From Oscillospiraceae bacterium (GTDB lineage Bacteria; Bacillota; Clostridia; Oscillospirales; Oscillospiraceae): 5,786 bases of DNA. Within the stretch, counting starts at the first letter, position 1. Each line of letters starts with the position of its first letter. The notes beneath the pieces are model-generated. The model was not told the DNA's origin. It searched no databases and saw only the letters and a program-made list of their open reading frames with translations. A program made the translations under genes and the position numbers. Shown here piece after piece: positions 1 through 5,786 of the stretch. The stretch lies in assembly GCA_902765975.1 (NCBI GenBank), contig CACXBO010000076.1, positions 1 to 5,786 on the forward strand, in the 5' to 3' direction.

Positions 1-840
1 GAGGACGGAGAGACTAGGATGATCTACGAGGGAGTGAGCGGACTAGGCGGTCCGGAGATTTTCAAGGGGCTCAATGAAAAGCTGAAGACAGCGGGGAAAG
101 AGATGGAGGAGCTCCTTAAGGCCGAAAAGATAGTCCCTGGCGAATATGAGATAATTACCGACCCGGGCATCTCCGGACTTATAGCCCACGAGGCCTTCGG
201 GCACGGAGTCGAGATGGATATGTTCGTTAAGAAACGTGCCCTCGGAGCGGAATATATCGGAAAACGCGTCGGGTCCGAGCTCGTAACTATGCACGAGGGC
301 GCCCTCTGCGACGAGAGCGTCACGGCTTACGCATTCGACGATGAGGGAACCCTTGCGGGAGACGTTATCGAGATAGACAAGGGCATACTGAAAACGGGCA
401 TAGCGGATGCGCTCAGCGCAATGCGCCTCGGCATAGCCCCAACCGGCAACGGAAAACGCGAAAACTTCGCACATAAGGCATATACGAGAATGACAAACAC
501 GGTTTTTGACTCTGGCGAAGACGAGCTTGAGGATATGATAGCCTCAGTTAAGCGCGGATATCTTCTCAAGGGCACCGAGAGCGGAATGGAGGATCCGAAG
601 CATTGGGGCATCCAGTGCATAGTCAACAAGGGCTATGAGATCATAGACGGGAAGCTCACAGGGAAGGTCGTCACTCCCGTTGTTATGACTGGTTACGTGC
701 CCGAGCTTCTGGGCAATATCTCGATGGCGAGCCGCGACAGAAGGGTAGACGGCAACGGAGGCTGCGGCAAGGGCTATAAGGAATGGGTAAAGGTGGCTGA
801 CGGAGGCCCGTATCTGAAGACGAAAGCGAGGCTCGGATGA
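1..840 (+). CDS. tldD: TldD, zinc metalloprotease catalytic subunit of TldD/TldE (5'-truncated by the window)
   Basis: This is the C-terminal ~279 residues of a TldD-family peptidase. The frame is open from base 1, so the ATG at 19 is an internal Met and the true start lies upstream; family members are usually about 450-480 residues. The zinc-binding HExxxH motif is HEAFGH at bases 187-204, followed by GVEMD. The downstream signatures DDEGT, APTGNGKRE and RMTNT match the family. The Cys codon in GGCGKG (763-765) is at the position of the third zinc ligand of E. coli TldD. In the characterised enzyme, TldD carries the metal site and works as a heterodimer with TldE, degrading unfolded or small peptides in the cytoplasm; E. 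coli TldD/E matures microcin B17 and degrades the antitoxin CcdA. The stop overlaps the tldE start in ATGA, which fits translational coupling. No RiPP precursor is visible nearby, so the substrate is unknown. Confidence 0.93.
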   Translation, partial: EDGETRMIYEGVSGLGGPEIFKGLNEKLKTAGKEMEELLKAEKIVPGEYEIITDPGISGLIAHEAFGHGVEMDMFVKKRALGAEYIGKRVGSELVTMHEGALCDESVTAYAFDDEGTLAGDVIEIDKGILKTGIADALSAMRLGIAPTGNGKRENFAHKAYTRMTNTVFDSGEDELEDMIASVKRGYLLKGTESGMEDPKHWGIQCIVNKGYEIIDGKLTGKVVTPVVMTGYVPELLGNISMASRDRRVDGNGGCGKGYKEWVKVADGGPYLKTKARLG

Positions 841-2123
841 TGTTTGATATATTAAAAAACAAGCTCAAGGCTCTCGGCGCTGACGCTTGGGAGCTTACCG
901 AGACGGCGGAGACGAGATGGGAATTCTACTTTATCCGCCACGAACTCGACCAGAACAGAGCGGTTAACTTAAAGAACTGCGGAGTCAAGGTCTATAAGAG
1001 CATAGAGGGCGGAGAGTTTATGGGCAGCGCATACGCCGAATTCGCTCCGACCCTTTCCGAGAATGAGATAGATAAAATGCTCTCCGAGCTTTTGTTCCGC
1101 GCTTCTCTCGTAAAAAACAGGCCTTATACTATAGCCGCAAAACCCGTCACGGCGGAAGAAAAGCGCGGGAGCGTAGATATCGAATCGATAACCGAGAGCT
1201 TCATCAGGGCGGTACGTTCCGTTCATGAGACGGAGACGGAGGACATTAATTCCTATGAGCTTTTCGTTTCTGAGAAGAGAAAGCGCTTTTTGAACTCAAA
1301 CGGAGTCGAGTTCAGCGCCGTTTATCCGAAATCAATGCTTGAGATAGTGATAAACGCGAGAAAGGGCGGACACGAGATCGAGCTCTACAGAGCGTTCAAT
1401 TCCGGCTCCTGCAACCCGGAGAAGACGGCGGAAGACATCGCATCTGCGCTCCGCTATGGAAAGGACAGGCTCTTAGCCGTACCGACTCCGGACCCGGGCA
1501 AAATCGACGTAGTGTTCTCAACATCGGACTCAGTGCCCATCTATGAATACTTCCTTGACAGAATGAATTCCTCATATAAAGTCCGACGTATGACGGACTG
1601 GGAGCCTTTTAAGCCCATATCCGAAGAGCAGAGCGGCGACAGGATAAGCATAGAATCGCTGAGGAGCCTCGCTGATTCATCCTGCGATTATCCCGTAGAC
1701 GACGAGGGGCAGGAGATTAAGAGCGGATATATTATTAAGGACGGAGTGGCGGAAAGCTTCTGGGGCAGCCGCCAGTTCAACGAATACCTCGGCGTCGAGG
1801 GCTCGGACGTGCTCAACTTCCGTGCGAGCGGAGGGACCCTTGCCGGGGACGAGCTGAGATTTGGAGACTATATTGAGCCGGTAGAATTCTCCGATTTCCA
1901 GGTCGACAGCGTCACCGGAAGCATCGCCGGAGAGATAAGGCTTGCCTATCTCCACAGAAACGGAGCGACGCTTATAGTTACCGGAGGTTCTGTCTCCGGC
2001 GACATGGGCGAGGCGCTGAAGACCATGAAAATGTCAAAGGAGCTTAAGCAGTACGACAATGCGGTAATACCCTCGGTCACGAGGCTTTCCGGTCTCAGAC
2101 TGAACGGAGCAGGCGGAGAATAA
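837..2123 (+). CDS. tldE: TldE/PmbA, non-catalytic partner subunit of the TldD/TldE protease
   Basis: The 428-residue protein is close to the ~450 residues of E. coli TldE (PmbA). It has the family's two-part layout: an N-terminal domain (about residues 1-180) and a C-terminal beta-rich domain (about 220-428). The C-terminal part includes VDDEG (287-291), the ATLIVTGGSVSGD stretch (377-389) and a VTRLSGLRLNG ending. There is no HExxxH motif, as expected: TldE lacks the metal site and helps form the cavity with TldD. The start is ambiguous. ATG at 837 overlaps the tldD stop (ATGA), and a second ATG follows directly at 840. GCGAGG at 826-831 lies 5 and 8 bases before these, so either could be used. 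The gene follows tldD in the same transcript, and both halves look intact where visible. The family call is firm; the role in this organism is inferred. Confidence 0.9.
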   Translation: MMFDILKNKLKALGADAWELTETAETRWEFYFIRHELDQNRAVNLKNCGVKVYKSIEGGEFMGSAYAEFAPTLSENEIDKMLSELLFRASLVKNRPYTIAAKPVTAEEKRGSVDIESITESFIRAVRSVHETETEDINSYELFVSEKRKRFLNSNGVEFSAVYPKSMLEIVINARKGGHEIELYRAFNSGSCNPEKTAEDIASALRYGKDRLLAVPTPDPGKIDVVFSTSDSVPIYEYFLDRMNSSYKVRRMTDWEPFKPISEEQSGDRISIESLRSLADSSCDYPVDDEGQEIKSGYIIKDGVAESFWGSRQFNEYLGVEGSDVLNFRASGGTLAGDELRFGDYIEPVEFSDFQVDSVTGSIAGEIRLAYLHRNGATLIVTGGSVSGDMGEALKTMKMSKELKQYDNAVIPSVTRLSGLRLNGAGGE

Positions 2124-2179
2124 GGAAACCTTGCCGAATAATGTCGAAAGCGCGCCCGTTTTTTAAGCACAATCGACAC

Positions 2180-2208
2180 TTGAAAAGGCGCAGATTACCA
2201 ATTATAAT
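2180..2208 (+). promoter_or_regulatory. Sigma-A promoter for the plsY-transketolase operon
   Basis: A -35 box TTGAAA (2180-2185) and a perfect -10 box TATAAT (2203-2208) are separated by exactly 17 bases, in an AT-rich patch of otherwise GC-rich sequence. Transcription would begin near 2215, giving a leader of about 28 bases before the plsY ATG at 2243. This suggests that plsY and the downstream genes can be transcribed independently of tldDE. No start-site data are available, so activity is inferred from the consensus match. Confidence 0.75.
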
Positions 2209-2230
2209 ATTTCCGGAAAAACCGGGGAAT

Positions 2231-2235
2231 GAGGG
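2231..2235 (+). promoter_or_regulatory. Ribosome binding site that fixes the plsY start
   Basis: GAGGG sits 7 bases upstream of the ATG at 2243. The frame is open back to an ATG at 2141, but that codon has no Shine-Dalgarno sequence. This site and the promoter at 2180-2208, which lies inside the extension, favour 2243 as the true start. Confidence 0.7.
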
Positions 2236-2242
2236 AACGGCT

Positions 2243-2842
2243 ATGGAAATCTTAAAGTACGTTGCAGTTGGTCTTATAGGATATCTCCTGGGTTCAATAA
2301 GCATCTCTATATTCCTTTCAAAGAAAGCAATGGGCGGAGACGTAAGACAGAAGGGCTCCGGAAACGCCGGCGCAACCAATATGGCGAGAGTATACGGCTG
2401 GAGCGCCGGACTTATTACGCTCGGCGGCGATATGCTCAAGGCGTCGGTAGCAATGATAATCGGAATGCTCATTTTCGGCGACCTCGGTATATGCATTGCG
2501 GGCATTGCCGCAGTACTCGGTCATTGCTTCCCTGTATTCTACGGGTTTAAGGGCGGCAAGGGCGTTTCAACCCTTGCGGCTGTGGCCTGCATGATGGATT
2601 GGCGCGTTGTTGTCATCGGACTTGCGGCGTTTATCATTGTCGCTTTTCTTACCAAGAAGGTATCTCCCGGCTCGCTCGCGGCGGCAGTCGCAGTCCCGGC
2701 AGTTACAGCTCTTATAGGACTGACAACGCCTAAGCTCGTGCTTGCGATATTTGCCGGAGTTATGGTAATAATCCAGCACAGGGCAAATATCAAGCGCCTT
2801 ATAAACGGAACGGAGGCCAATTTCAAGGCCGCAAAAAAATAA
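2243..2842 (+). CDS. plsY: PlsY, acyl-phosphate:glycerol-3-phosphate acyltransferase
   Basis: This integral membrane enzyme transfers an acyl group from acyl-phosphate (made by PlsX) to the sn-1 position of glycerol-3-phosphate, giving lysophosphatidic acid, the first step of phospholipid synthesis in most bacteria. The protein is 199 residues, normal for PlsY. All three conserved motifs are present: SGNAGATN (39-46), GHCFPVFYGFKGGKG (93-107) and, near the C terminus, HRANIKRLINGTE (179-191). Hydrophobic segments at about 4-22, 54-80, 83-100, 121-137, 141-162 and 166-178 fit a multi-pass protein. Translation from 2141 would add 34 Arg/Lys-rich residues ahead of the first membrane helix, with no family counterpart that I recognise, so it was not chosen. 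A consensus promoter lies just upstream. The stop is 19 bases before the transketolase N gene, which suggests co-transcription. Confidence 0.95.
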   Translation: MEILKYVAVGLIGYLLGSISISIFLSKKAMGGDVRQKGSGNAGATNMARVYGWSAGLITLGGDMLKASVAMIIGMLIFGDLGICIAGIAAVLGHCFPVFYGFKGGKGVSTLAAVACMMDWRVVVIGLAAFIIVAFLTKKVSPGSLAAAVAVPAVTALIGLTTPKLVLAIFAGVMVIIQHRANIKRLINGTEANFKAAKK

Positions 2843-2861
2843 TTCTCCTCGGAGGAACATT

Positions 2862-3695
2862 ATGACGGATAAAGAGCTTGAGATCCTTGCCACAAAGGCG
2901 CGGCTCCTCATTCTTGAGGGAGTACACTGCGCGAAGTCCGGTCATCCGGGCGGAAGCCTTAGCTGTGCCGACGCCATGACAGTGCTCTACTTTGACGAAA
3001 TGAACGTAGATCCTACCGATCCGCGAAACCCTGATCGCGACCGCTTTGTTCTCTCCAAGGGACACTGCGCTCCCGCGCTCTATGCGGCTCTCGCTCTGCG
3101 CGGCTTTTTCCCGCCCGAGGAGATGCGCACGCTTCGCTCGATCAACAGCCATCTCTCCGGTCACCCTGATATGGAATTCGTCAAGGGCGTAGATATGTCC
3201 ACAGGCTCTCTCGGTCAAGGCATATCGACTGCCGTAGGAATGGCTATTGCCGCAAAGCTTACCGGCAAAAGCTATCGAACTTATTCCATCCTCGGCGACG
3301 GCGAGATAGCCGAAGGCCAGGTCTGGGAGGCGGCAATGGCTGCCGCAAAGTGGAAGCTTGACAATCTCTGCGCCCTCGTTGACGTGAACGGGCTTCAGAT
3401 CGACGGAAAGACGGAGGACGTTATGCCGCTCGAGCCGATAGATAAGAAGTTCGAGGCGTTCGGCTGGCACGTTGTCAAGGTCGACGGACACAATTATTCC
3501 GAGATAAAGAACGCACTCTCCGAGGCGAGAGCGACGAAGGACAGGCCTACCGTAATTTTGCTAAAAACGGTTAAGGGCAAGGGCGTGAGCTATATGGAGA
3601 ACGTTGCCGGCTGGCACGGAAAAGCTCCAAACGATGAGCAGTACGAGATAGCAAAAGCCGAGGTTGAAGCTCACCTCGCCGAACTGGAGGGCTGA
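2862..3695 (+). CDS. tkt: Transketolase, N-terminal (TPP pyrophosphate/Mg-binding) subunit
   Basis: The 277-residue protein corresponds to the first domain of a full transketolase. Transketolase moves two-carbon ketol units between sugar phosphates in the non-oxidative pentose phosphate pathway. Visible active-site features are GHPGGS (27-32, His28), KGH (66-68, His68), SGH (99-101), GSLGQG (115-120), and the TPP/Mg motif beginning GDGE at 145 and ending in Asn176 (VDVNG). The 30-residue spacing from Asp146 to Asn176 equals that of yeast transketolase. GWHGKAP (251-257) contains a further substrate-site His, His252. The protein ends where the pyrimidine-binding domain would begin; that domain is the next gene, as is common in Clostridia and archaea. 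GGAGGA (2851-2856) lies 5 bases before the ATG. DXS is unlikely given the split organisation and motif pattern. Confidence 0.95.
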   Translation: MTDKELEILATKARLLILEGVHCAKSGHPGGSLSCADAMTVLYFDEMNVDPTDPRNPDRDRFVLSKGHCAPALYAALALRGFFPPEEMRTLRSINSHLSGHPDMEFVKGVDMSTGSLGQGISTAVGMAIAAKLTGKSYRTYSILGDGEIAEGQVWEAAMAAAKWKLDNLCALVDVNGLQIDGKTEDVMPLEPIDKKFEAFGWHVVKVDGHNYSEIKNALSEARATKDRPTVILLKTVKGKGVSYMENVAGWHGKAPNDEQYEIAKAEVEAHLAELEG

Positions 3696-3698
3696 GAA

Positions 3699-4643
3699 AT
3701 GGGAGAGAGAAAAGCAACGAGAGCGGCGTACGGCGAGACTTTGGTCGAGCTCGGCGCCAAGTATCCCAAGCTCGTCGTCCTCGACGCCGACCTTTCCGGC
3801 GCGACGTATTCAAATAAATTTGCAGCCAAGTATCCCGACAGATTCTTTAACTGCGGCATAGCCGAGCAGAATATGGCCGGCATCGCCGCCGGAATGGCAG
3901 CCGCGGGGCTTATGCCGTTCACAAATTCTTTCGCAATGTTTGCAACCGGCCGAGCTTTCGAGCAGATACGAAACTCGATCGCTTATCCGAAGCTCAACGT
4001 AAAGGTAGTCGGTTCTCACGGAGGTCCCTCAGTAGGAGAGGACGGCGCTACTCACCAGATGAACGAGGATATAGCCATTATGAGAGCTATTCCGAATATG
4101 ATGGTAGTCGTTCCCTGCGATACCTATGAGATGGATCTTGCAGTCCGCGCTCTTGCGGAGTATGAGGGTCCGGCGTATCTCAGAATGTGCCGCTACGCCA
4201 CAGAGAGGGTGACGGACGCTATCGAGGGCTACAGCTTTGAGCTTGGCAAGGGCTGCACTCTGAGAGACGGCTCCGACGTGACCGTTATAGCTACCGGAAT
4301 AACTGTGCCGATGGCTCTCGAGGCGGCGGAGCTTATGGCCTCCGAGGGAGTATCCGTCCGGGTCATCGATATGCACACAGTAAAGCCGCTCGATACCGAG
4401 CTTACGATAAAGGCGGCGAAGGAGACCGGCTGCATTGTGACGGTTGAGGAGGCCAGCATTATCGGTGGACTCGGTTCCGCCGTATGCGAAGCGGTGAGCG
4501 GAGCCTGTCCGGTTCCCGTGGTTCGCCACGGGGTTCCCGACGTATTCGGGAGAAGCGGCTCAGCTGCTCAGCTTCTCGAGTTCTTCGGGCTTACCCCCGA
4601 AGGAATAGCGGCAAAGGTCAAAGAGGCATTGAAGCTTAAATAA
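3699..4643 (+). CDS. tkt: Transketolase, C-terminal (pyrimidine-binding) subunit
   Basis: The 314-residue protein supplies the other half of split transketolase. It contains the pyrimidine-binding domain (about 1-175), with GIAEQNM (53-59), whose Glu56 is positioned to activate the TPP aminopyrimidine. It also has the SHGGPSVGEDGATHQ segment (106-120); His107, Asp115 and His119 match the spacing of yeast His469, Asp477 and His481. The C-terminal transketolase domain (about 190-314) includes RVIDMHTVKPLD and EEASIIGGLGSA. Two such polypeptides pair with two N-subunits, so both genes are needed. The ATG is 3 bases after the N-subunit stop, and its GGAGGG (3686-3691) lies within the last codons of that gene, 7 bases upstream, suggesting translational coupling and matched output. 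The TAA stop forms the foot of the terminator hairpin. E1-type dehydrogenase beta subunits and DXS share this fold, but the partner gene and the THQ motif support transketolase. Confidence 0.94.
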   Translation: MGERKATRAAYGETLVELGAKYPKLVVLDADLSGATYSNKFAAKYPDRFFNCGIAEQNMAGIAAGMAAAGLMPFTNSFAMFATGRAFEQIRNSIAYPKLNVKVVGSHGGPSVGEDGATHQMNEDIAIMRAIPNMMVVVPCDTYEMDLAVRALAEYEGPAYLRMCRYATERVTDAIEGYSFELGKGCTLRDGSDVTVIATGITVPMALEAAELMASEGVSVRVIDMHTVKPLDTELTIKAAKETGCIVTVEEASIIGGLGSAVCEAVSGACPVPVVRHGVPDVFGRSGSAAQLLEFFGLTPEGIAAKVKEALKLK

Positions 4644-4690
4644 TATTATCGGCGCACCGCTTTTGCGGCGCGCCGATAATATTATATTCT
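4640..4690. terminator. Long intrinsic terminator between convergent genes, probably bidirectional
   Basis: Bases 4640-4655 pair perfectly with 4670-4685 (16 bp: an AT-rich foot, then CGGCGC). After one A/C mismatch, CCGC (4657-4660) pairs with GCGG (4665-4668) around a TTTT loop. On the + strand the tail TATTCTTTTC (4685-4694) follows, so the transketolase operon should stop here. On the - strand the tail is weaker (ATTATTTAAGC), but the hairpin starts only 13 bases past the hydrolase stop at 4698, so it may serve both genes. The + strand role is well supported; the - strand role is inferred from position. Confidence 0.88.
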
Positions 4691-4697
4691 TTTCAGT

Positions 4698-5636
4698 TTA
4701 GTCGCCGGGCAGCCTGACCTCGAGCCAGCTTAAAATATCCTTCATTACCTCATCGCGGTTAGTTTCGTTCAAAAGCTCATGGCGGCAGCTTTTATAGAAA
4801 CGGATAGTAACGTCATTCATTCCGGCCTCCTTGAAGGCGTGGAAGGCCTTGGCAGGACCTTTCCCGTTTTCACCTACGGGATCGAGATCGCCTGAAATAA
4901 AGAATACCGGCAGGGTCTTTCTCATCTTCGCAACGTTTTCCGGGTCGGTTATAAAGCTTATGCCGCTCATCATATCACGGAAAAGCCCGGCGGTCGGCAT
5001 AAAGCCGCATAGCGGATCGGCTATATATTCATCTACAATCGAGTTTTCGCGTGTGAGCCAGTCGTAATCGGTGCGGCGCGGCTCGAAGCTCTTGTTGTAG
5101 CTTCCGAAAGCCATACCGGCGAGAAGCTTGGAGCGGTGCTTGCTGCCTTTCATCTTGCAAACGAGATTTGCGGACGCCTTTCCGGCTCCGACGAGAGCGG
5201 GAGATTGCTGCCCTGTTCCGCAGATGACGGCGCCTGCAAGCTCGGCGGGGTATTTTATAATATATGTTCTCGTGAGGAAAGAGCCCATTGAGTGACCGAA
5301 AAGGAAATAGGGAAGCCCGGGATTTTCGGCAAAGGTAATATCGTGGAGCTTGTGCATATCATTAACGACGACGCTCCAGCCGTCTTCCTCGGCAAACCAT
5401 CCAAGCTCGGACTCGGACTGCACGCTCAGACCGTGACCGAGGTGATCGTTTCCGATAGCTATGAATCCGTTCTCTGCAAGATAGCGCATAAATCCGTCGT
5501 AGCGGCTTATGTGCTCCGCAACTCCGTGAGCGATCTGAACGATCCCGCGAGGCAGTCCGTCGGGGTCGAAACGCCTGACGTTTATCTTTGTTCTTCCGTT
5601 GGTTGACAGGAATGTGTATTCACGAAACTTGGGCAT
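4698..5636 (-). CDS. Alpha/beta hydrolase, monoacylglycerol lipase / lysophospholipase-like (Hydrolase_4 type)
   Basis: The 312-residue protein has a complete alpha/beta-hydrolase catalytic set. The nucleophile elbow is GHSMGS with Ser116, the acid is probably Asp252 in SGDLDPVG, and the base is His286 in SCRHELLNE. The early HGVAEHISRYDGF segment (38-50) provides the likely oxyanion strand and is typical of the monoacylglycerol-lipase/PldB group. Residues about 140-230 form the variable cap that decides substrate choice. No signal peptide or membrane helix is seen, so the enzyme should be cytosolic. Likely substrates are monoacylglycerols, lysophospholipids or other small esters; the sequence does not settle which. 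The gene is transcribed alone, convergent with the transketolase operon, from its own strong promoter. AGGAGG is 8 bases before the ATG. Peptidases of the S33 group share this fold and cannot be excluded. Confidence 0.88.
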   Translation of the reverse strand: MPKFREYTFLSTNGRTKINVRRFDPDGLPRGIVQIAHGVAEHISRYDGFMRYLAENGFIAIGNDHLGHGLSVQSESELGWFAEEDGWSVVVNDMHKLHDITFAENPGLPYFLFGHSMGSFLTRTYIIKYPAELAGAVICGTGQQSPALVGAGKASANLVCKMKGSKHRSKLLAGMAFGSYNKSFEPRRTDYDWLTRENSIVDEYIADPLCGFMPTAGLFRDMMSGISFITDPENVAKMRKTLPVFFISGDLDPVGENGKGPAKAFHAFKEAGMNDVTIRFYKSCRHELLNETNRDEVMKDILSWLEVRLPGD

Positions 5637-5644
5637 AGGACCTG

Positions 5645-5650
5645 CCTCCT
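5645..5650 (-). promoter_or_regulatory. Ribosome binding site of the hydrolase gene
   Basis: A perfect AGGAGG on the minus strand lies 8 bases upstream of the ATG at 5634-5636. This supports that start and indicates efficient translation. Confidence 0.85.
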
Positions 5651-5668
5651 CATATTATCTTTACAGTA

Positions 5669-5697
5669 ATTATATTGTTTTTGACGTAAAGAGTCAA
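5669..5697 (-). promoter_or_regulatory. Sigma-A promoter of the hydrolase gene
   Basis: On the minus strand TTGACT (5692-5697) and a perfect TATAAT (5669-5674) are separated by 17 bases (5675-5691). Transcription would start near 5662, giving a leader of about 26 bases that contains the AGGAGG. The -35 box is one mismatch from consensus and lies inside overlapping dyads, so regulation by a DNA-binding protein is plausible. Confidence 0.8.
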
Positions 5698-5707
5698 TAC
5701 CATTGAC
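5681..5707. repeat. Interleaved TTGAC/GTCAA inverted repeats, candidate operator over the hydrolase -35 box
   Basis: Three half-sites lie in 27 bases: TTGAC (5681-5685), GTCAAT (5693-5698) and ATTGAC (5702-5707). The middle one pairs in both directions. It forms TTGAC-N7-GTCAA with the left half and GTCAAT-ACC-ATTGAC, a perfect 6-bp dyad, with the right half. A further GTCAAT is at 5730-5735 and a GTGAC at 5741-5745. The central half-site overlaps the hydrolase -35 element, where a bound protein would be expected to block transcription. TTGAC also resembles a -35 box, so part of the pattern may reflect promoter sequence alone. No regulator gene is visible in the window. Confidence 0.4.
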
Positions 5708-5733
5708 AAAAATGGGTTGTTGTAGAGTCGTCA

Positions 5734-5786
5734 ATGATGGGTGACACTTTTCTCGAAAAAATAAGACGTAGGATTATAGGATTGAA
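5734..5786 (+). CDS. Possible start of a divergent gene, cut by the window end
   Basis: From the ATG at 5734 (a second ATG follows at 5737) the frame stays open to the last base and reads MMGDTFLEKIRRRIIGL, a plausible cytosolic N terminus. Against this, 17 codons without a stop is weak evidence, no good Shine-Dalgarno sequence precedes the ATG, and I found no convincing plus-strand -10 box. TTGACA at 5703-5708 could be a -35 box but lacks a partner at normal spacing. The product is not recognised. If real, it would share the short regulatory region with the hydrolase gene. Confidence 0.25.
   Translation, partial: MMGDTFLEKIRRRIIGL

Noticed and set aside
19..840. Treating ATG 19 as the true start of a short TldD-like protein
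   Set aside because: The frame is open upstream to base 1 with residues that continue the family pattern, and there is no clear Shine-Dalgarno sequence at usual spacing. The gene is truncated by the window rather than short.
2119..2170. A possible terminator after tldE (AAGG-AAA-CCTT near 2122-2132, and CGTTTTTT near 2156-2164)
   Set aside because: The stem is only 4 bp, has no T-tract next to it, and the T-run has no convincing hairpin directly before it. Some tldDE read-through into plsY is possible.
2211..2227. TTCCGG-AAAAA-CCGGGG hairpin near the plsY transcription start
   Set aside because: The expected start near 2215 falls inside the left arm, two of the six pairs are G-U, and nothing resembles a known riboswitch or attenuator in the ~28-base leader.
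2141..2242. A 34-residue N-terminal extension of PlsY beginning at ATG 2141
   Set aside because: It has no ribosome binding site, contains the TTGAAA-17-TATAAT promoter, is Arg/Lys-rich and precedes the normal PlsY N terminus at 2243, which has its own GAGGG.
2845..2856. TCCTC-G-GAGGA near-palindrome over the transketolase N ribosome binding site, considered as an RBS-masking hairpin
   Set aside because: The arms are separated by a single base, so only about three pairs could form with a real loop; it is too weak to sequester the site.
2823..3491. A 222-codon minus-strand open frame opposite transketolase N
   Set aside because: It is antisense to a gene with every transketolase motif, has no recognisable domain, and fits the chance long shadow frames expected in GC-rich coding sequence.
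4831..5606. Plus-strand open frames opposite the hydrolase gene (4831-5067 and 5292-5606)
   Set aside because: They lie wholly antisense to a well-supported hydrolase gene with an intact catalytic triad, and their translations show no recognisable domain.

Overview
The window looks like ordinary chromosome from a bacterium of the Clostridia (Bacillota), probably a gut-type lineage with mid-50s GC. This is inferred from strong AGGAGG-type ribosome binding sites, near-consensus sigma-A promoters, a transketolase split into two short subunits, the presence of PlsY, and frequent ATA and AGA/AGG codons. No rRNA or tRNA is present to confirm it. There is no sign of a mobile element, CRISPR array, phage gene or resistance island. 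Coding density is high and no stretch over 300 bases lacks a gene.

Layout. (1) Positions 1-2123 (+) hold the 3' part of tldD, whose start lies outside the window, and a complete tldE (pmbA). The two overlap by four bases and should form one TldD/TldE metalloprotease. (2) Positions 2124-2242 are a short intergenic region with a near-perfect sigma-A promoter (TTGAAA, 17 bp, TATAAT). (3) Positions 2243-4643 (+) form a three-gene operon: plsY (acyl-phosphate glycerol-3-phosphate acyltransferase), then the N- and C-terminal transketolase subunits. The gaps are 19 and 3 bases. (4) A long hairpin at 4640-4685 ends this operon and also lies just past the convergent gene on the other strand. (5) Positions 4698-5636 (-) encode a cytosolic alpha/beta hydrolase of the monoacylglycerol-lipase/lysophospholipase type. 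It has its own consensus promoter and a cluster of GTCAA/TTGAC dyads over the -35 element. (6) The last ~50 bases may be the start of a divergent gene.

How the genes work together. TldD and TldE are obligate partners. The two transketolase halves supply the TPP/pyrophosphate-binding and pyrimidine-binding domains of one enzyme. PlsY makes lysophosphatidic acid for membrane lipid synthesis. The nearby hydrolase could act on monoacylglycerols or lysolipids, but no sequence evidence ties it to PlsY.

No clearly new biological system is visible. The best leads are the interleaved dyads at the hydrolase promoter, the undefined substrate of this TldD/E pair, and a run of three adjacent potential hairpins inside the end of the transketolase C gene.
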